Below are positions 55,649 to 64,000 of a DNA stretch of 64,000 nt, piece after piece; the stretch's first letter is position 1; each line of letters starts with the position of its first letter. The position numbers and the translations under genes are program-made. The notes under the pieces are model-generated. The model was not told where the DNA came from. It did not search any database and saw nothing but the letters and a program-made list of their open reading frames with translations. The DNA is from an uncultured Paracoccaceae bacterium (lineage in GTDB: Bacteria; Pseudomonadota; Alphaproteobacteria; Rhodobacterales; Rhodobacteraceae). The stretch spans positions 248,001 to 312,000 of the forward strand of contig CANMQJ010000001.1 in assembly GCA_947500005.1 (NCBI GenBank). Direction: 5' to 3'.

Positions 55649-56407
55649 TCACTCGGCCCTCGAGCGCAGACGCAGCGCGCGCAGGGTCTGGCCCGGCAGG
55701 ATCGCCGCGCATTTCGCATAGCGCGGGCCAAGCCGGACCGGATCGCCCAGCGCGCGCCAGAGCCATTCCAGGCCGACGCGCCGCATCCAGAGCGGCGCGC
55801 GGACCTGGTGACCACCGATGAAGTCGATCCCGGCCCCGACCGAGGCGAAACCGACGCCGGGGACCTCCTGCCGGCCGCGCAGGGCAAGGCGTTCCTGCTT
55901 GGGCGCACCGAGGGCAAGGAAACAGAGCCGCGCGCCCGAGGCGCGCAGATCGGCGAGAATCGCACCGGCCTCGGCCCCGTCGGGGTCGAACCCCATCGCG
56001 GGGGCCTTGGCGTAGGCGACGGAAAGGCCGGGGATCTCGGCCTCGAGGATACGCCGGGCGTCGGCAAGCGCGGCCTCGTGACTGCCGACGAAGGCGACCG
56101 GCACGCCCTCTTCGGCGGCAACGCGGGCCAGCGGGCGGACCAGATCGGAGCCGGGCAAAAGCTCTACCGGGCGGCGGGCCAGGCGCGAAAGCGCCACGAC
56201 GGGGCGGCCATCGGCGACGATAAGATCCTGCGCGGCGTAGATGCGGGCGAAATCGGCATCCGCGCGCAGCTTGACCAGGTGGTCGAGATTGATCGTGGCC
56301 AGGGCAAACCCCTCTCCCGCGTCGAAGCGGCGGCGAATCTCGGCCAGCAGTTGCGCGCTGCTGGCCATGTTGATCGCGATCTCATGCGCGCCAAAGGTGA
56401 AGTTCAT
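55649..56407 (-). CDS. WecG/TagA/CpsF family glycosyltransferase
   Basis: A 252-residue GT26-type enzyme. Hallmarks are TINLDHLVKLRADADFARIYAAQDLIVADGRPVV, PGSDLVRPLA, LGAPKQERL and VGAGIDFIGGHQVRAPLWMRRVGLEWLWRAL. Family members add N-acetylmannosamine(uronate) to undecaprenyl-linked primers (teichoic acid or ECA) or act in exopolysaccharide assembly. Two flanking genes are on the opposite strand, so it is transcribed alone or from the 185-bp divergent spacer toward the polymerase-like gene. Confidence 0.9.
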   Translation of the reverse strand: MNFTFGAHEIAINMASSAQLLAEIRRRFDAGEGFALATINLDHLVKLRADADFARIYAAQDLIVADGRPVVALSRLARRPVELLPGSDLVRPLARVAAEEGVPVAFVGSHEAALADARRILEAEIPGLSVAYAKAPAMGFDPDGAEAGAILADLRASGARLCFLALGAPKQERLALRGRQEVPGVGFASVGAGIDFIGGHQVRAPLWMRRVGLEWLWRALGDPVRLGPRYAKCAAILPGQTLRALRLRSRAE

Positions 56408-56592
56408 CGCACTTTGTCCACTGACTACCCTGCCACCTTACCTGCATAGCCGCCGTGCCGCCTTGCCGCCAGCCCTTGGCGCAGGATGGATTCCGTTGCG
56501 CCATGTCGGCGCCGCATTCGCCTGCTAACGCAGACAGCGCGCCGCGCGGCTGGTAAACTGCGCGCCGAGCCAGGAGAACGAACCGAAGGACC

Positions 56593-58056
56593 ATGCCCAA
56601 CCCGATCGCCTACATGATGCTGATGATCTGGCCCTTCGTCAGCGTGATCCTGTTCCAGCGCCTGCCGCTGGAGCGCGCGATCCTGTGGACGATCCTGGGC
56701 GGCTACATGATCCTGCCGCCGGTGGCGGAGTTCGACCTGCCGCTGGTACCCTCGATGAACAAGGATTCCATCGCGGCGGTGAGCGCGCTGGCCTGCTGCC
56801 TGTTCATCGCCAAGCAACGGGTGCGGTTCTGGCCCCGGCTGTGGTCGGCGCGGGTGCTGCTGGCGCTTGTGCTGGTCTGCGTGGTGCCGACGGTTCTGAC
56901 CAACCGCGAACCGCTGATCTATGAGCGCTGGGGCGGCATGGGGCCGATCCACCTGTTCACCCGGATCATTCCGGGGATGGGAGTGCGGGATACGCTGTCC
57001 TTCATCCTGGGACAGGCGATCATGCTGGTGCCCTTCTTCCTGGCCCGGCAGTTCCTGTCGACCGAGAAGGGCCTGCGCGACACGCTGCTGGCGATGGCGC
57101 TGGCGGGTCTGTTCTATTCGGTGCCGGCGCTGCTGGAGACGGTGATCGCGCCGGTTCTGAACATCTGGATCTACGGCTTCTTCCAGCACGATTTCGGGCA
57201 GATGGTGCGGGGCAGCGGGTATCGCCCGATCGTCTTTACCGAGCACGGGCTGTGGCTGGCGCTGTTCATGGCCACGGCGCTGATGGCTGCGGCGGGTATA
57301 TGGCGCGAGGAACATGGCAGGACGCGGCTGCGATGGACGGGCGCGGTGGCCTATCTCTATCTCGTTCTTGCCGCCTGCAAGAGCCTTGCCGCGCTGGTGT
57401 CGGGCACGCTGCTGACGCCGGTGATCCTGTTTTTGGGCCGCAAGCCGCAGATCCTGGTGGCGACGATCCTTGCGATGACGGCGATCACCTATCCGATGCT
57501 GCGGAACCTGCACCTGGTGCCGCTGGACGCGGTGCTGGCCCAGGCGCAAGCGTTCAGCCCGGAGCGCGCGGATTCGCTGGCCTTCCGCTTCGACCAGGAG
57601 GAGGACCTGCTGGAACGCGCCGCCGAGAAGCCGTTCTTCGGCTGGGGCGGCTGGGGGCGCAACCTGCTGATCGATCCCGATACGGGGCAGTCCACCTCGA
57701 TCGTGGACGGGTCATGGATCATCATCTTCGGGACGTTCGGATGGCTTGGGTATATTGCCCAGATCGGGCTACTTGGCGCGCCCATACTGCTTTTGTTCTG
57801 GCATACGCGCAGGGTGGGCGCCGACCTGGTCTCGCCCCATGTCGCGCCCATCGCGATCATCCTTGCCGCGACGTTGATGGACATGCTGTTGAACGCAACG
57901 CTGGAGAATTTCACATGGATCTGCGCGGGCGCGGTGCTAGGCTATGTCGAGCGGATTGCCAAGCCTGCGCGCAACACCAGGCGCAAGGGGCTGTTCGGCG
58001 ACGGGCCGGTGATCGGACGGCGCAGGCTGCGCGATGGGCCGCGCACCGTCCTGTGA
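56593..58056 (+). CDS. O-antigen polymerase/ligase-like membrane protein
   Basis: A 487-residue protein with about eleven to twelve hydrophobic helices and a large periplasmic loop in the second half (LAQAQAFSPERADSLAFRFDQEEDLLERAAEKPFFGWGGWGRN), including the FGWGGWG stretch that resembles the Wzy/WaaL loop G-W-G motif. Such proteins polymerise or ligate polysaccharide repeat units on lipid carriers. The C-terminus is basic (KPARNTRRKG). Sugar specificity unknown; the adjacent glycosyltransferases and PKS suggest one surface-glycan locus. Confidence 0.8.
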   Translation: MPNPIAYMMLMIWPFVSVILFQRLPLERAILWTILGGYMILPPVAEFDLPLVPSMNKDSIAAVSALACCLFIAKQRVRFWPRLWSARVLLALVLVCVVPTVLTNREPLIYERWGGMGPIHLFTRIIPGMGVRDTLSFILGQAIMLVPFFLARQFLSTEKGLRDTLLAMALAGLFYSVPALLETVIAPVLNIWIYGFFQHDFGQMVRGSGYRPIVFTEHGLWLALFMATALMAAAGIWREEHGRTRLRWTGAVAYLYLVLAACKSLAALVSGTLLTPVILFLGRKPQILVATILAMTAITYPMLRNLHLVPLDAVLAQAQAFSPERADSLAFRFDQEEDLLERAAEKPFFGWGGWGRNLLIDPDTGQSTSIVDGSWIIIFGTFGWLGYIAQIGLLGAPILLLFWHTRRVGADLVSPHVAPIAIILAATLMDMLLNATLENFTWICAGAVLGYVERIAKPARNTRRKGLFGDGPVIGRRRLRDGPRTVL

Positions 58057-58320
58057 CGGCGGGATTTCGCCACAATGCCGACGCAGTCGTCCAACTATCG
58101 TCCCGAATATGGTCACAATGGGCAGGCATTGCTTGGATTATTGCGAAGGGGAGTACCGGGCTGACACGCGCGCCCAACCGTATTGCCCGGTGGACTCACC
58201 AGGTTAGTGCGCGGCGTCGAAGCCCTGTAAATATTAATATATCGGTGCGCCCGAATATCTCTTAGGCTGGAGAGGGTGGCGGGCTGATGTGAACGAATAC
58301 TGGATCGTTTGGTCAGGCTT
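58057..58320. other. leader region upstream of the PKS with an AT-rich island
   Basis: 264 bp without a gene. The segment 58227-58245 is strikingly AT-rich for this genome (GTAAATATTAATATATCGG), containing TAATAT boxes, but no good -35 element at standard spacing. The PKS ATG has only a weak CAGG site. The island could be a promoter or a binding site for a nucleoid protein that silences AT-rich DNA. Confidence 0.4.
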
Positions 58321-61300
58321 ATGAATGCACATGAAATGGACAACCGCCGGGGAGACATCGCCATCGTGGGCATGTCCGTCTGCGTACCGGGTGCGGATTC
58401 CGCCGCGGCCTTCTGGGAGAATCTGCGTGCGGGCGTCGAATCCATCCGCCCCCTGACCGAGGAAGAATTGCTGGAAGCCGGCGAATCGCCCGCGATGTTG
58501 TCGCATCCCGATTACGTGCGCGCCGCCGCCCCCCTCGACGGGTTCGACATATTCGATGCGGAATTCTTCGGCTTCAGCCCGAAGGAGGCCGCGATCCTCG
58601 ACCCGCAGCACCGCAAGTTCCTGGAGGTCGCCTGGGAGGCGATGGAGCAGTCGGGGCATCCGGCGCGCAAGCTGAAGGGGCGGGTCGGCGTCTACGCGGG
58701 CTGCGGCATGGGCAGCTATTTCTATTTCAACATCTGCTCCAATCCCGGCCTGGTCAGCGACGTGGGCATGTTCCTGCTGCGCCACACCGGCAACGACAAG
58801 GATTTCCTGTCCACCCGGGTCAGCCATGTCTTCGACCTGAAAGGGCCGTCGGTGAACATGCAGACGGCCTGTTCGACCTCGCTGGTCGCCATGCATTACG
58901 CGGCCGAGGCGCTGCGGGCGGGCGAATGCGACATGGCGCTGGCGGGCGGCGTGACGATCGAACTGCCGCAGGGGCGCGGATACCTTTACAAGGAGAACGA
59001 GATCCTGTCGCCGGACGGGCATTGCCATGCCTTCGATCACCGGGCGCAGGGCACGGTGTTCGGCTCGGGCGCGGGGGCGGTTGCGCTGCGGCGGCTGGAG
59101 GATGCGATCGCCGATGGCGATCACATCTGGGCCGTGCTCAAGGGCTCTGCCATCAACAACGATGGCGCGGCCAAGGCGGGATACCTTGCGCCCTCGGTGG
59201 ACGGGCAGGCGGCGGCGGTGGCACGCGCGCTGGAGGCGGCGGGCGTTCCGGCCGACACGGTGGATTACGTGGAATGTCACGGCACCGGCACCTATCTGGG
59301 CGATCCCATCGAGATTTCCGCGCTGAGCGAGGCCTATCGCGCGCAGACTGATGATGTGGGCTTTTGCCGGGTCGGCTCGGTCAAGACGAATATCGGCCAT
59401 CTGGACACGGCGGCGGGCGTCGCGGGCGTGGTCAAGACGGCGATGGCGCTGCATCATCGGCAGATTCCACCTTCGCTGGGATACGAGGCGCCGAACCCGG
59501 CCATTGATTTCGAGACGAGTCCGTTCCGCGTGAACGACCGGCTGGCGGACTGGACCTCGCACAAGGGGCCGCGGCGGGGGGCCATCAACTCGCTCGGCGT
59601 GGGCGGCACCAATGCGCACGCGATCCTGGAGGAGGCGCCGGAACGGGCGCCCTCGGAAGAGAGCGATTTTCCCTTTCAGATCCTGTGCCTGTCGGCGCGG
59701 TCGCGCGCGGCGCTGGACGGCAATGCCAAGGCGCTTGCGGCCTGGCTGCGCGAGAACCCGGAGGCCAATCTGGCCGACGTGGCCTTTACGCTGAAGGAAG
59801 GTCGCCATGCGTTCGAGAAGCGGCGCGTGCTGGTAGCGGAGACGCCCGAAGAAGCCGCGGCGCTGCTGGAGGAGGGCGATCCGCGCCGCGTGTTCAGCCA
59901 TGACGCGCTGCAAGGCGCGGCCGAGACGGTGTTCATGTTCCCCGGCGGTGGCGCGCAATATGCGGGCATGGCGCGCGACCTCTACGAGACCGAGCCGGTC
60001 TTTGCCGAATGGATGGATCGCGGGCTGGAGCATCTGCAGAAGCAGCTTGATTACGACGTTCGCGCGATCTGGCTGCCGGAGGGCGATACGGAGGCGGCGG
60101 ACCGGCTGCTTCAGAAACCCTCGGTGCAATTGCCGCTGATCATGATCGTGGAATATGCGCTGGCGCAGCTCTGGATAAGCTGGGGCGTGCGGCCCGCCGC
60201 GATGGTGGGCCATTCGATGGGCGAGAATACCGCCGCCTGCCTTGCGGGCGTGATGGGGTTCGAGGAGTGCATCGACCTGGTCCTGCTGCGCGGGCGGCTT
60301 TTCGATACGGTGCCTGCGGGCGGGATGCTGTCGATCTCGCTGCCGCTTGACGAGGTCGAGACGCTCAAGGGCGAGGATCTGGACATTGCCAGCGTGAACG
60401 CGCCCCGCCTGACCGCCGTGTCGGGACCGCAGGCGGCGCTGGACCGGCTGGCGGGCGAGTTGACCGCACGCGAGGTGGAGTTCCAGCGTGTGCAGATCGA
60501 CATCGCAGCGCATTCGCGGATGCTGGAGCCCATCCTGGGGGAGTACCGCGACTTTCTGCACAAGCTGGATCTGCAGGCCCCGCGCATTCCGGTCATGTCG
60601 AACCGGACGGGCGAGGAACTGACCGCCGCGCAGGCCACCGATCCGGACTACTGGGTGAGCCAGTTGCGCAACACGGTGATGTTCGCCGACTGCATCCGCA
60701 GCCTGTCGTCGAAATCCGCGCGGGTCTTCCTCGAGGTGGGGCCGGGCAAGGCGCTGAGTTCGCTGGCGCAGATGAGCGAGAAGGTATCGCCCAACCAGGT
60801 GCTGAGTTCCCTGCGCCATCCGCGCGAGGCGATCGCCGACGACGCCTATTTCCTGGGCGTGATCGGGCGGCTCTGGGCGCTGGGGGTCGAGGCCGACTGG
60901 CCCCAGATCTGGGGCGAGGCGCGGCGCAACCGCCTGCCGCTGCCAACTTATGCGTTCCAGCGCAGCCGCTATTTCATCGAGCCGGGCAAGCCCGCAGTTC
61001 AGGCCGCCGAAACCGCGCCCATGCGGGTCGAGGACATGGCGCAATGGGGCTGGCGCCCGGCCTGGCGGCCGCGCCTGGCCGAATGCGATATCGACGTGGA
61101 ACACGAGCTGGACCAGGTGCCGCCCCGCAACTGGCTGATCTTCGAGGACGATGCGGGCGTCGCCGCGCCGGTCATCGCGCGGCTGGAGGCGGCGGGCCAC
61201 ACGGTGAGCAAGGTCCATTCCTCGGACACCTTCCTGAAACGCGGCACCGGCGCCTATGAGATGGCGCCCGAGGAGGGGCGGCACGGCTATGACCAGTTGC

Positions 61301-64000
61301 TGCACGACCTGGCCGAGGACGGGCGCCTGCCCGACCGGATCGCGCATTTCTGGCTGGTGACGGATCGCGAGACGTTCCGCCCCGGCGACAGCTTTTTCGA
61401 CCGCAACATGGCGCATGGGTTGATGAGCCTCACGCATCTGGCGCAGGCGATGGGCAACGCCGAGATGCCGGGTCACGTTCACCTGAGCGTCTTCACCACC
61501 GGCGCGGCGCAGGTCCGGGACGAGGCGCTGCCCTATCCCGAGAAGGCTTGCATCGCCGGGCCTTTGGGGGTGCTCCCGCACGAGATGCCGGGGATCACCT
61601 GCGCCTCGATCGATATCGAATTGCCTGAACGCGGGGGCAAGCGCCTGTTCGGTCGTGCGCCCGACGCGGCGGAGGATGTGCTGACGCCCCGGGTGCTGGA
61701 AGAGATCCTGTCGGAACCCGGCAACGCGATCGCGGCCTGGCGCGGCGACAAGCGGTTCGGACAGAGCTGGAAGCCCGCGCCGATGCAGGAGGATGCGCCG
61801 GTCTTTCGCGATGGCGGGACATACCTGATCACCGGCGGGTTCGGTGGGATCGGTCAGGTCCTGGCGCGCGACCTGATGGAGCGGCATCGCGCGAACGTGG
61901 TGCTGATGGGCCGCGAGGCCCTGCCCGCCCCCGATCACTGGGAGCGCTACCTGGCCGGCCATGCGCCCGGCGACCGGGTCGCGCAGCGCATCCGCGCCAT
62001 TCAGGCGCTGGAGGCCCTGGGCAAAGGCCGCGTGATGACCGTGGCGGCGGATGTCTGCAACATCACGCAGATGCGCGCCGCCGTGGCGCAGGCCGAGGAG
62101 GCGTTCGGCGCCATCACCGGCGTGATCCATGCGGCCGGGCGTGTCGATGACGGGCCGCTGCTGACCCGCACCGATGCCGAGATCGGCGAGGTGCTTGCGC
62201 CCAAGATCACCGGGTTGCAGGTGCTCGACCAGGTCTTTCCCGACGGGATGATCGAGGTGGTGGTCCTGTTCAGCTCGTCGAGTACCGCAACGCGGCCGGC
62301 GGGACAGGTGGATTACGTGGCCGCCAACGAGTACCTCAACGCCTGGGCACGCTCGCGCGTCAACGCGGCGACGCGGGTCGTGGCGGTGAACTGGGGAGTC
62401 TGGGCCGATGCCGGCATGGCTGCCGAGGCGATGGCCGCGCGGCTGGGCGGCAGCCAGCCCAGCGAGCGCATCCCAGTGGCGCCGCCCCTTCTGGACGAGG
62501 GTGGGTTCGATGCCGGGGGCAACCGGGTCTTCGTCTCGACCCTGCGGACCGAGGGTGCCTGGGTTCTGGACGAGCATCGTACCGCCGCGGGCGAGGCGCT
62601 GATGCCCGGGACGGGCTATGTCGAGCTGGCGGCGCAGGCGTTGCGCGCGCATGGGGTCGAGGGGCCCTTCACGATCCGCGATCTCTATTTCTTCCGGCCG
62701 CTCTGGACCGCGGCGGCGCCGCGCGAGATGGTCGTCCGGCTTGAAAGCCTGCACGAGGGCTTCGCCTTTTCCGTGCACAGCGCGGTCGAGGGGGGCTATA
62801 TCCTCAACGCGCAGGCGGTGCTGGTGCCGGGCGGGGGCAACGCCGGGACAGTCGATCTGACCGAGGTGGCGGCCCGCTGCGCCCAAGTCAGCCGTGCCGC
62901 GCCCGAAGAAGCCATCCGATCCCCGCAGGAAGTGCATCTGAAATTCGGACCGCGATGGCAGGTGACCCGCCAGACCGCCCTGGGCGAGGGCGAGGGGTTG
63001 GCACGCCTGGCGCTGCCCGATGCTTATCGCGGCGACATGGCGGACGGCTACTTGCTGCATCCCGGTCTGATGGACCTGGCGACGGGCTGGGCGATCTCGC
63101 TGGCGCCGGGATATGACGGGCGCGCACTGTGGGTGCCTGTCTCCTATCGTGAAATCCGGGTGCACGCGCCGCTGCCGGCCGAGATCCGGTCCTGGGTCCG
63201 GCTGAGCGAAGGGGCGACGCCGATCGACGGGTTCGTCTCGTTCGATGTGACGTTGTCCGATGCCGAGGGCAATCTGCTGGTCGAGGTGGACGGGTTCCAG
63301 ATGCAGCGTACCAGCGAGGTGCTCTCGCGCCCGGCGCGTGAGACGGCCGATACCGACGCCGCCGCGCTGGGGCTGGAGGCCTCAGGGCGCGGCGTACCGC
63401 TGTCGCCCGAGGAACAGCGGCTGCATCACAATATCGGGCAGGGAATCCGGGCCGAAGAGGGTGCAGAGGCGCTGCGCCGGGCGCTCAATACCGGGCTGAG
63501 CCAGGTGGTCGTGACCTCGATGGACCTGCCCGCGCTGATCGCGCAGGCGGATCGCGCGGTGGCGCAGGCCGAGGCTGGCGGGCAGAGTTTCGAGCGCCCG
63601 CAGCTCGATACCGATTACGTCGCGCCGCGCGGCGAGGTCGAGACCGTGCTGGCAGGCTTCTTCGAGACGCTGCTGGGGGTGAGCCAGGTCGGCGTCGAGG
63701 ACAGTTTCTTCGACCTGGGCGGGCATTCCCTGATCGCGGTGCGTCTCTTCGCGCAGATCAAGCGGCGGTTCGACGCGGAATTCCCCATCTCGATCCTGTT
63801 CGAGGCGCCGAGCGTGGCGCGCATCGCCGAACGGATCGAGGCGCGGATCGGGCCCAGCGGTGCTGCCCCGGCCGAGGAGGAGGCCACCGCCTTCCGCCAT
63901 GTCGTGCCGCTGCACGTGGCGCGTGAAGGGTGGGCCACGCCCTTCTTCATCGTGGCGGGGATGTTCGGCAACGTGCTGAACCTGCGTCACCTTGCGCTGA
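58321..64000 (+). CDS. type I polyketide synthase (KS-AT-KR-DH-ACP-TE), truncated by the window end
   Basis: An open frame of 1893 codons continues past the edge. KS (about 11-432) has Cys184 in TACSTS, His320 in ECHGTGT and His360 in KTNIGH. AT (about 535-850) has Ser632 in GHSMGE and an AAHS signature, not clearly malonyl or methylmalonyl. KR has GGFGGIG (1169-1175) and Tyr1332/Asn1336 in VDYVAANEYLN. DH has His1419 in LDEH and Asp1585 in HPGLMD. The ACP phosphopantetheine serine is Ser1803 in LGGHSL. A type I thioesterase begins at about 1868. It is probably an iterative or single-module synthase making a beta-reduced or unsaturated acyl chain. Confidence 0.95.
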   Translation, partial: MNAHEMDNRRGDIAIVGMSVCVPGADSAAAFWENLRAGVESIRPLTEEELLEAGESPAMLSHPDYVRAAAPLDGFDIFDAEFFGFSPKEAAILDPQHRKFLEVAWEAMEQSGHPARKLKGRVGVYAGCGMGSYFYFNICSNPGLVSDVGMFLLRHTGNDKDFLSTRVSHVFDLKGPSVNMQTACSTSLVAMHYAAEALRAGECDMALAGGVTIELPQGRGYLYKENEILSPDGHCHAFDHRAQGTVFGSGAGAVALRRLEDAIADGDHIWAVLKGSAINNDGAAKAGYLAPSVDGQAAAVARALEAAGVPADTVDYVECHGTGTYLGDPIEISALSEAYRAQTDDVGFCRVGSVKTNIGHLDTAAGVAGVVKTAMALHHRQIPPSLGYEAPNPAIDFETSPFRVNDRLADWTSHKGPRRGAINSLGVGGTNAHAILEEAPERAPSEESDFPFQILCLSARSRAALDGNAKALAAWLRENPEANLADVAFTLKEGRHAFEKRRVLVAETPEEAAALLEEGDPRRVFSHDALQGAAETVFMFPGGGAQYAGMARDLYETEPVFAEWMDRGLEHLQKQLDYDVRAIWLPEGDTEAADRLLQKPSVQLPLIMIVEYALAQLWISWGVRPAAMVGHSMGENTAACLAGVMGFEECIDLVLLRGRLFDTVPAGGMLSISLPLDEVETLKGEDLDIASVNAPRLTAVSGPQAALDRLAGELTAREVEFQRVQIDIAAHSRMLEPILGEYRDFLHKLDLQAPRIPVMSNRTGEELTAAQATDPDYWVSQLRNTVMFADCIRSLSSKSARVFLEVGPGKALSSLAQMSEKVSPNQVLSSLRHPREAIADDAYFLGVIGRLWALGVEADWPQIWGEARRNRLPLPTYAFQRSRYFIEPGKPAVQAAETAPMRVEDMAQWGWRPAWRPRLAECDIDVEHELDQVPPRNWLIFEDDAGVAAPVIARLEAAGHTVSKVHSSDTFLKRGTGAYEMAPEEGRHGYDQLLHDLAEDGRLPDRIAHFWLVTDRETFRPGDSFFDRNMAHGLMSLTHLAQAMGNAEMPGHVHLSVFTTGAAQVRDEALPYPEKACIAGPLGVLPHEMPGITCASIDIELPERGGKRLFGRAPDAAEDVLTPRVLEEILSEPGNAIAAWRGDKRFGQSWKPAPMQEDAPVFRDGGTYLITGGFGGIGQVLARDLMERHRANVVLMGREALPAPDHWERYLAGHAPGDRVAQRIRAIQALEALGKGRVMTVAADVCNITQMRAAVAQAEEAFGAITGVIHAAGRVDDGPLLTRTDAEIGEVLAPKITGLQVLDQVFPDGMIEVVVLFSSSSTATRPAGQVDYVAANEYLNAWARSRVNAATRVVAVNWGVWADAGMAAEAMAARLGGSQPSERIPVAPPLLDEGGFDAGGNRVFVSTLRTEGAWVLDEHRTAAGEALMPGTGYVELAAQALRAHGVEGPFTIRDLYFFRPLWTAAAPREMVVRLESLHEGFAFSVHSAVEGGYILNAQAVLVPGGGNAGTVDLTEVAARCAQVSRAAPEEAIRSPQEVHLKFGPRWQVTRQTALGEGEGLARLALPDAYRGDMADGYLLHPGLMDLATGWAISLAPGYDGRALWVPVSYREIRVHAPLPAEIRSWVRLSEGATPIDGFVSFDVTLSDAEGNLLVEVDGFQMQRTSEVLSRPARETADTDAAALGLEASGRGVPLSPEEQRLHHNIGQGIRAEEGAEALRRALNTGLSQVVVTSMDLPALIAQADRAVAQAEAGGQSFERPQLDTDYVAPRGEVETVLAGFFETLLGVSQVGVEDSFFDLGGHSLIAVRLFAQIKRRFDAEFPISILFEAPSVARIAERIEARIGPSGAAPAEEEATAFRHVVPLHVAREGWATPFFIVAGMFGNVLNLRHLAL

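Noticed and set aside
58234..63165. Very long minus-strand open frame (about 1640 codons) opposite the PKS
   Set aside because: GC-rich coding DNA leaves long open frames antisense. The predicted protein is Arg/His/Gln-rich with no motif, while the + strand shows a full set of PKS active sites.

Overview
The window looks like chromosomal DNA of a Rhodobacteraceae (Roseobacter-group) alphaproteobacterium. By eye it is GC-rich throughout. It carries typical family markers: a tandem glycine riboswitch before gcvH, a rhizobial-type phosphatidylcholine synthase, DUF484 next to xerC, ycjX/ycjF-type genes, a PuuE-UraD fusion, and scattered intergenic repeats containing GAGTATTT / GATGAA and AAATATCCCGGAGCG modules. 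No rRNA, tRNA, CRISPR array, IS element or prophage gene was seen. The taxonomic call is inference from gene content; no database was searched.

Layout. 0-0.9 kb: tail of an alpha/beta hydrolase and a membrane protein with a helix-hairpin-helix tail. 1.0-7.2 kb: one tightly coupled + strand operon: TRAP transporter (large permease, binding protein, small permease), an M81/MlrC-type metallohydrolase, an alpha/beta hydrolase and an ornithine-cyclodeaminase-family dehydrogenase, which reads as an uncharacterised uptake-and-catabolism pathway. 7.2-10.2 kb: ruvC-ruvA-ruvB and a conserved hypothetical (- strand). 10.5-31.7 kb: housekeeping and conserved genes (DUF1127, prmA, MATE and MFS transporters, YeeE/YedE sulfur transporter, priA, fsa, DUF484-xerC, pcs, GreA-like protein, ogt, DUF3253, ileS, VIT family, DUF2585, ycjX-GNAT-ycjF, truA). 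31.7-36.5 kb: NicO metal exporter with DUF1007 partner, thioesterase, acyl-CoA dehydrogenase, GhrA-like reductase.

36.5-48.2 kb is a metabolic neighbourhood. gcvH-gcvP sit behind a tandem glycine riboswitch, with no gcvT in the window. Ureide and urate genes follow: AllE-like ureidoglycine aminohydrolase, AllA, a PuuE-UraD fusion, UraH, a LysR regulator and PuuD. Together they give urate -> 5-hydroxyisourate -> OHCU -> allantoin -> allantoate, then ureidoglycine -> ureidoglycolate -> glyoxylate. Only allantoate amidohydrolase and xanthine dehydrogenase are not seen. A divergent GAPDH and a small lipoprotein lie inside this block. The intergenic spaces here are packed with composite GC-rich repeats.

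48.3-54.5 kb: tamA-tamB; TamB carries four modules spaced exactly 109 residues apart. 54.7-64.0 kb: a surface-glycan/lipid block: GT2 glycosyltransferase, WecG/TagA-type glycosyltransferase, a polymerase/ligase-like membrane protein, and a large type I polyketide synthase ordered KS-AT-KR-DH-ACP-TE that runs off the right edge. The PKS with its glycan neighbours, and the TRAP-M81 operon, are the best candidates for undescribed biology.
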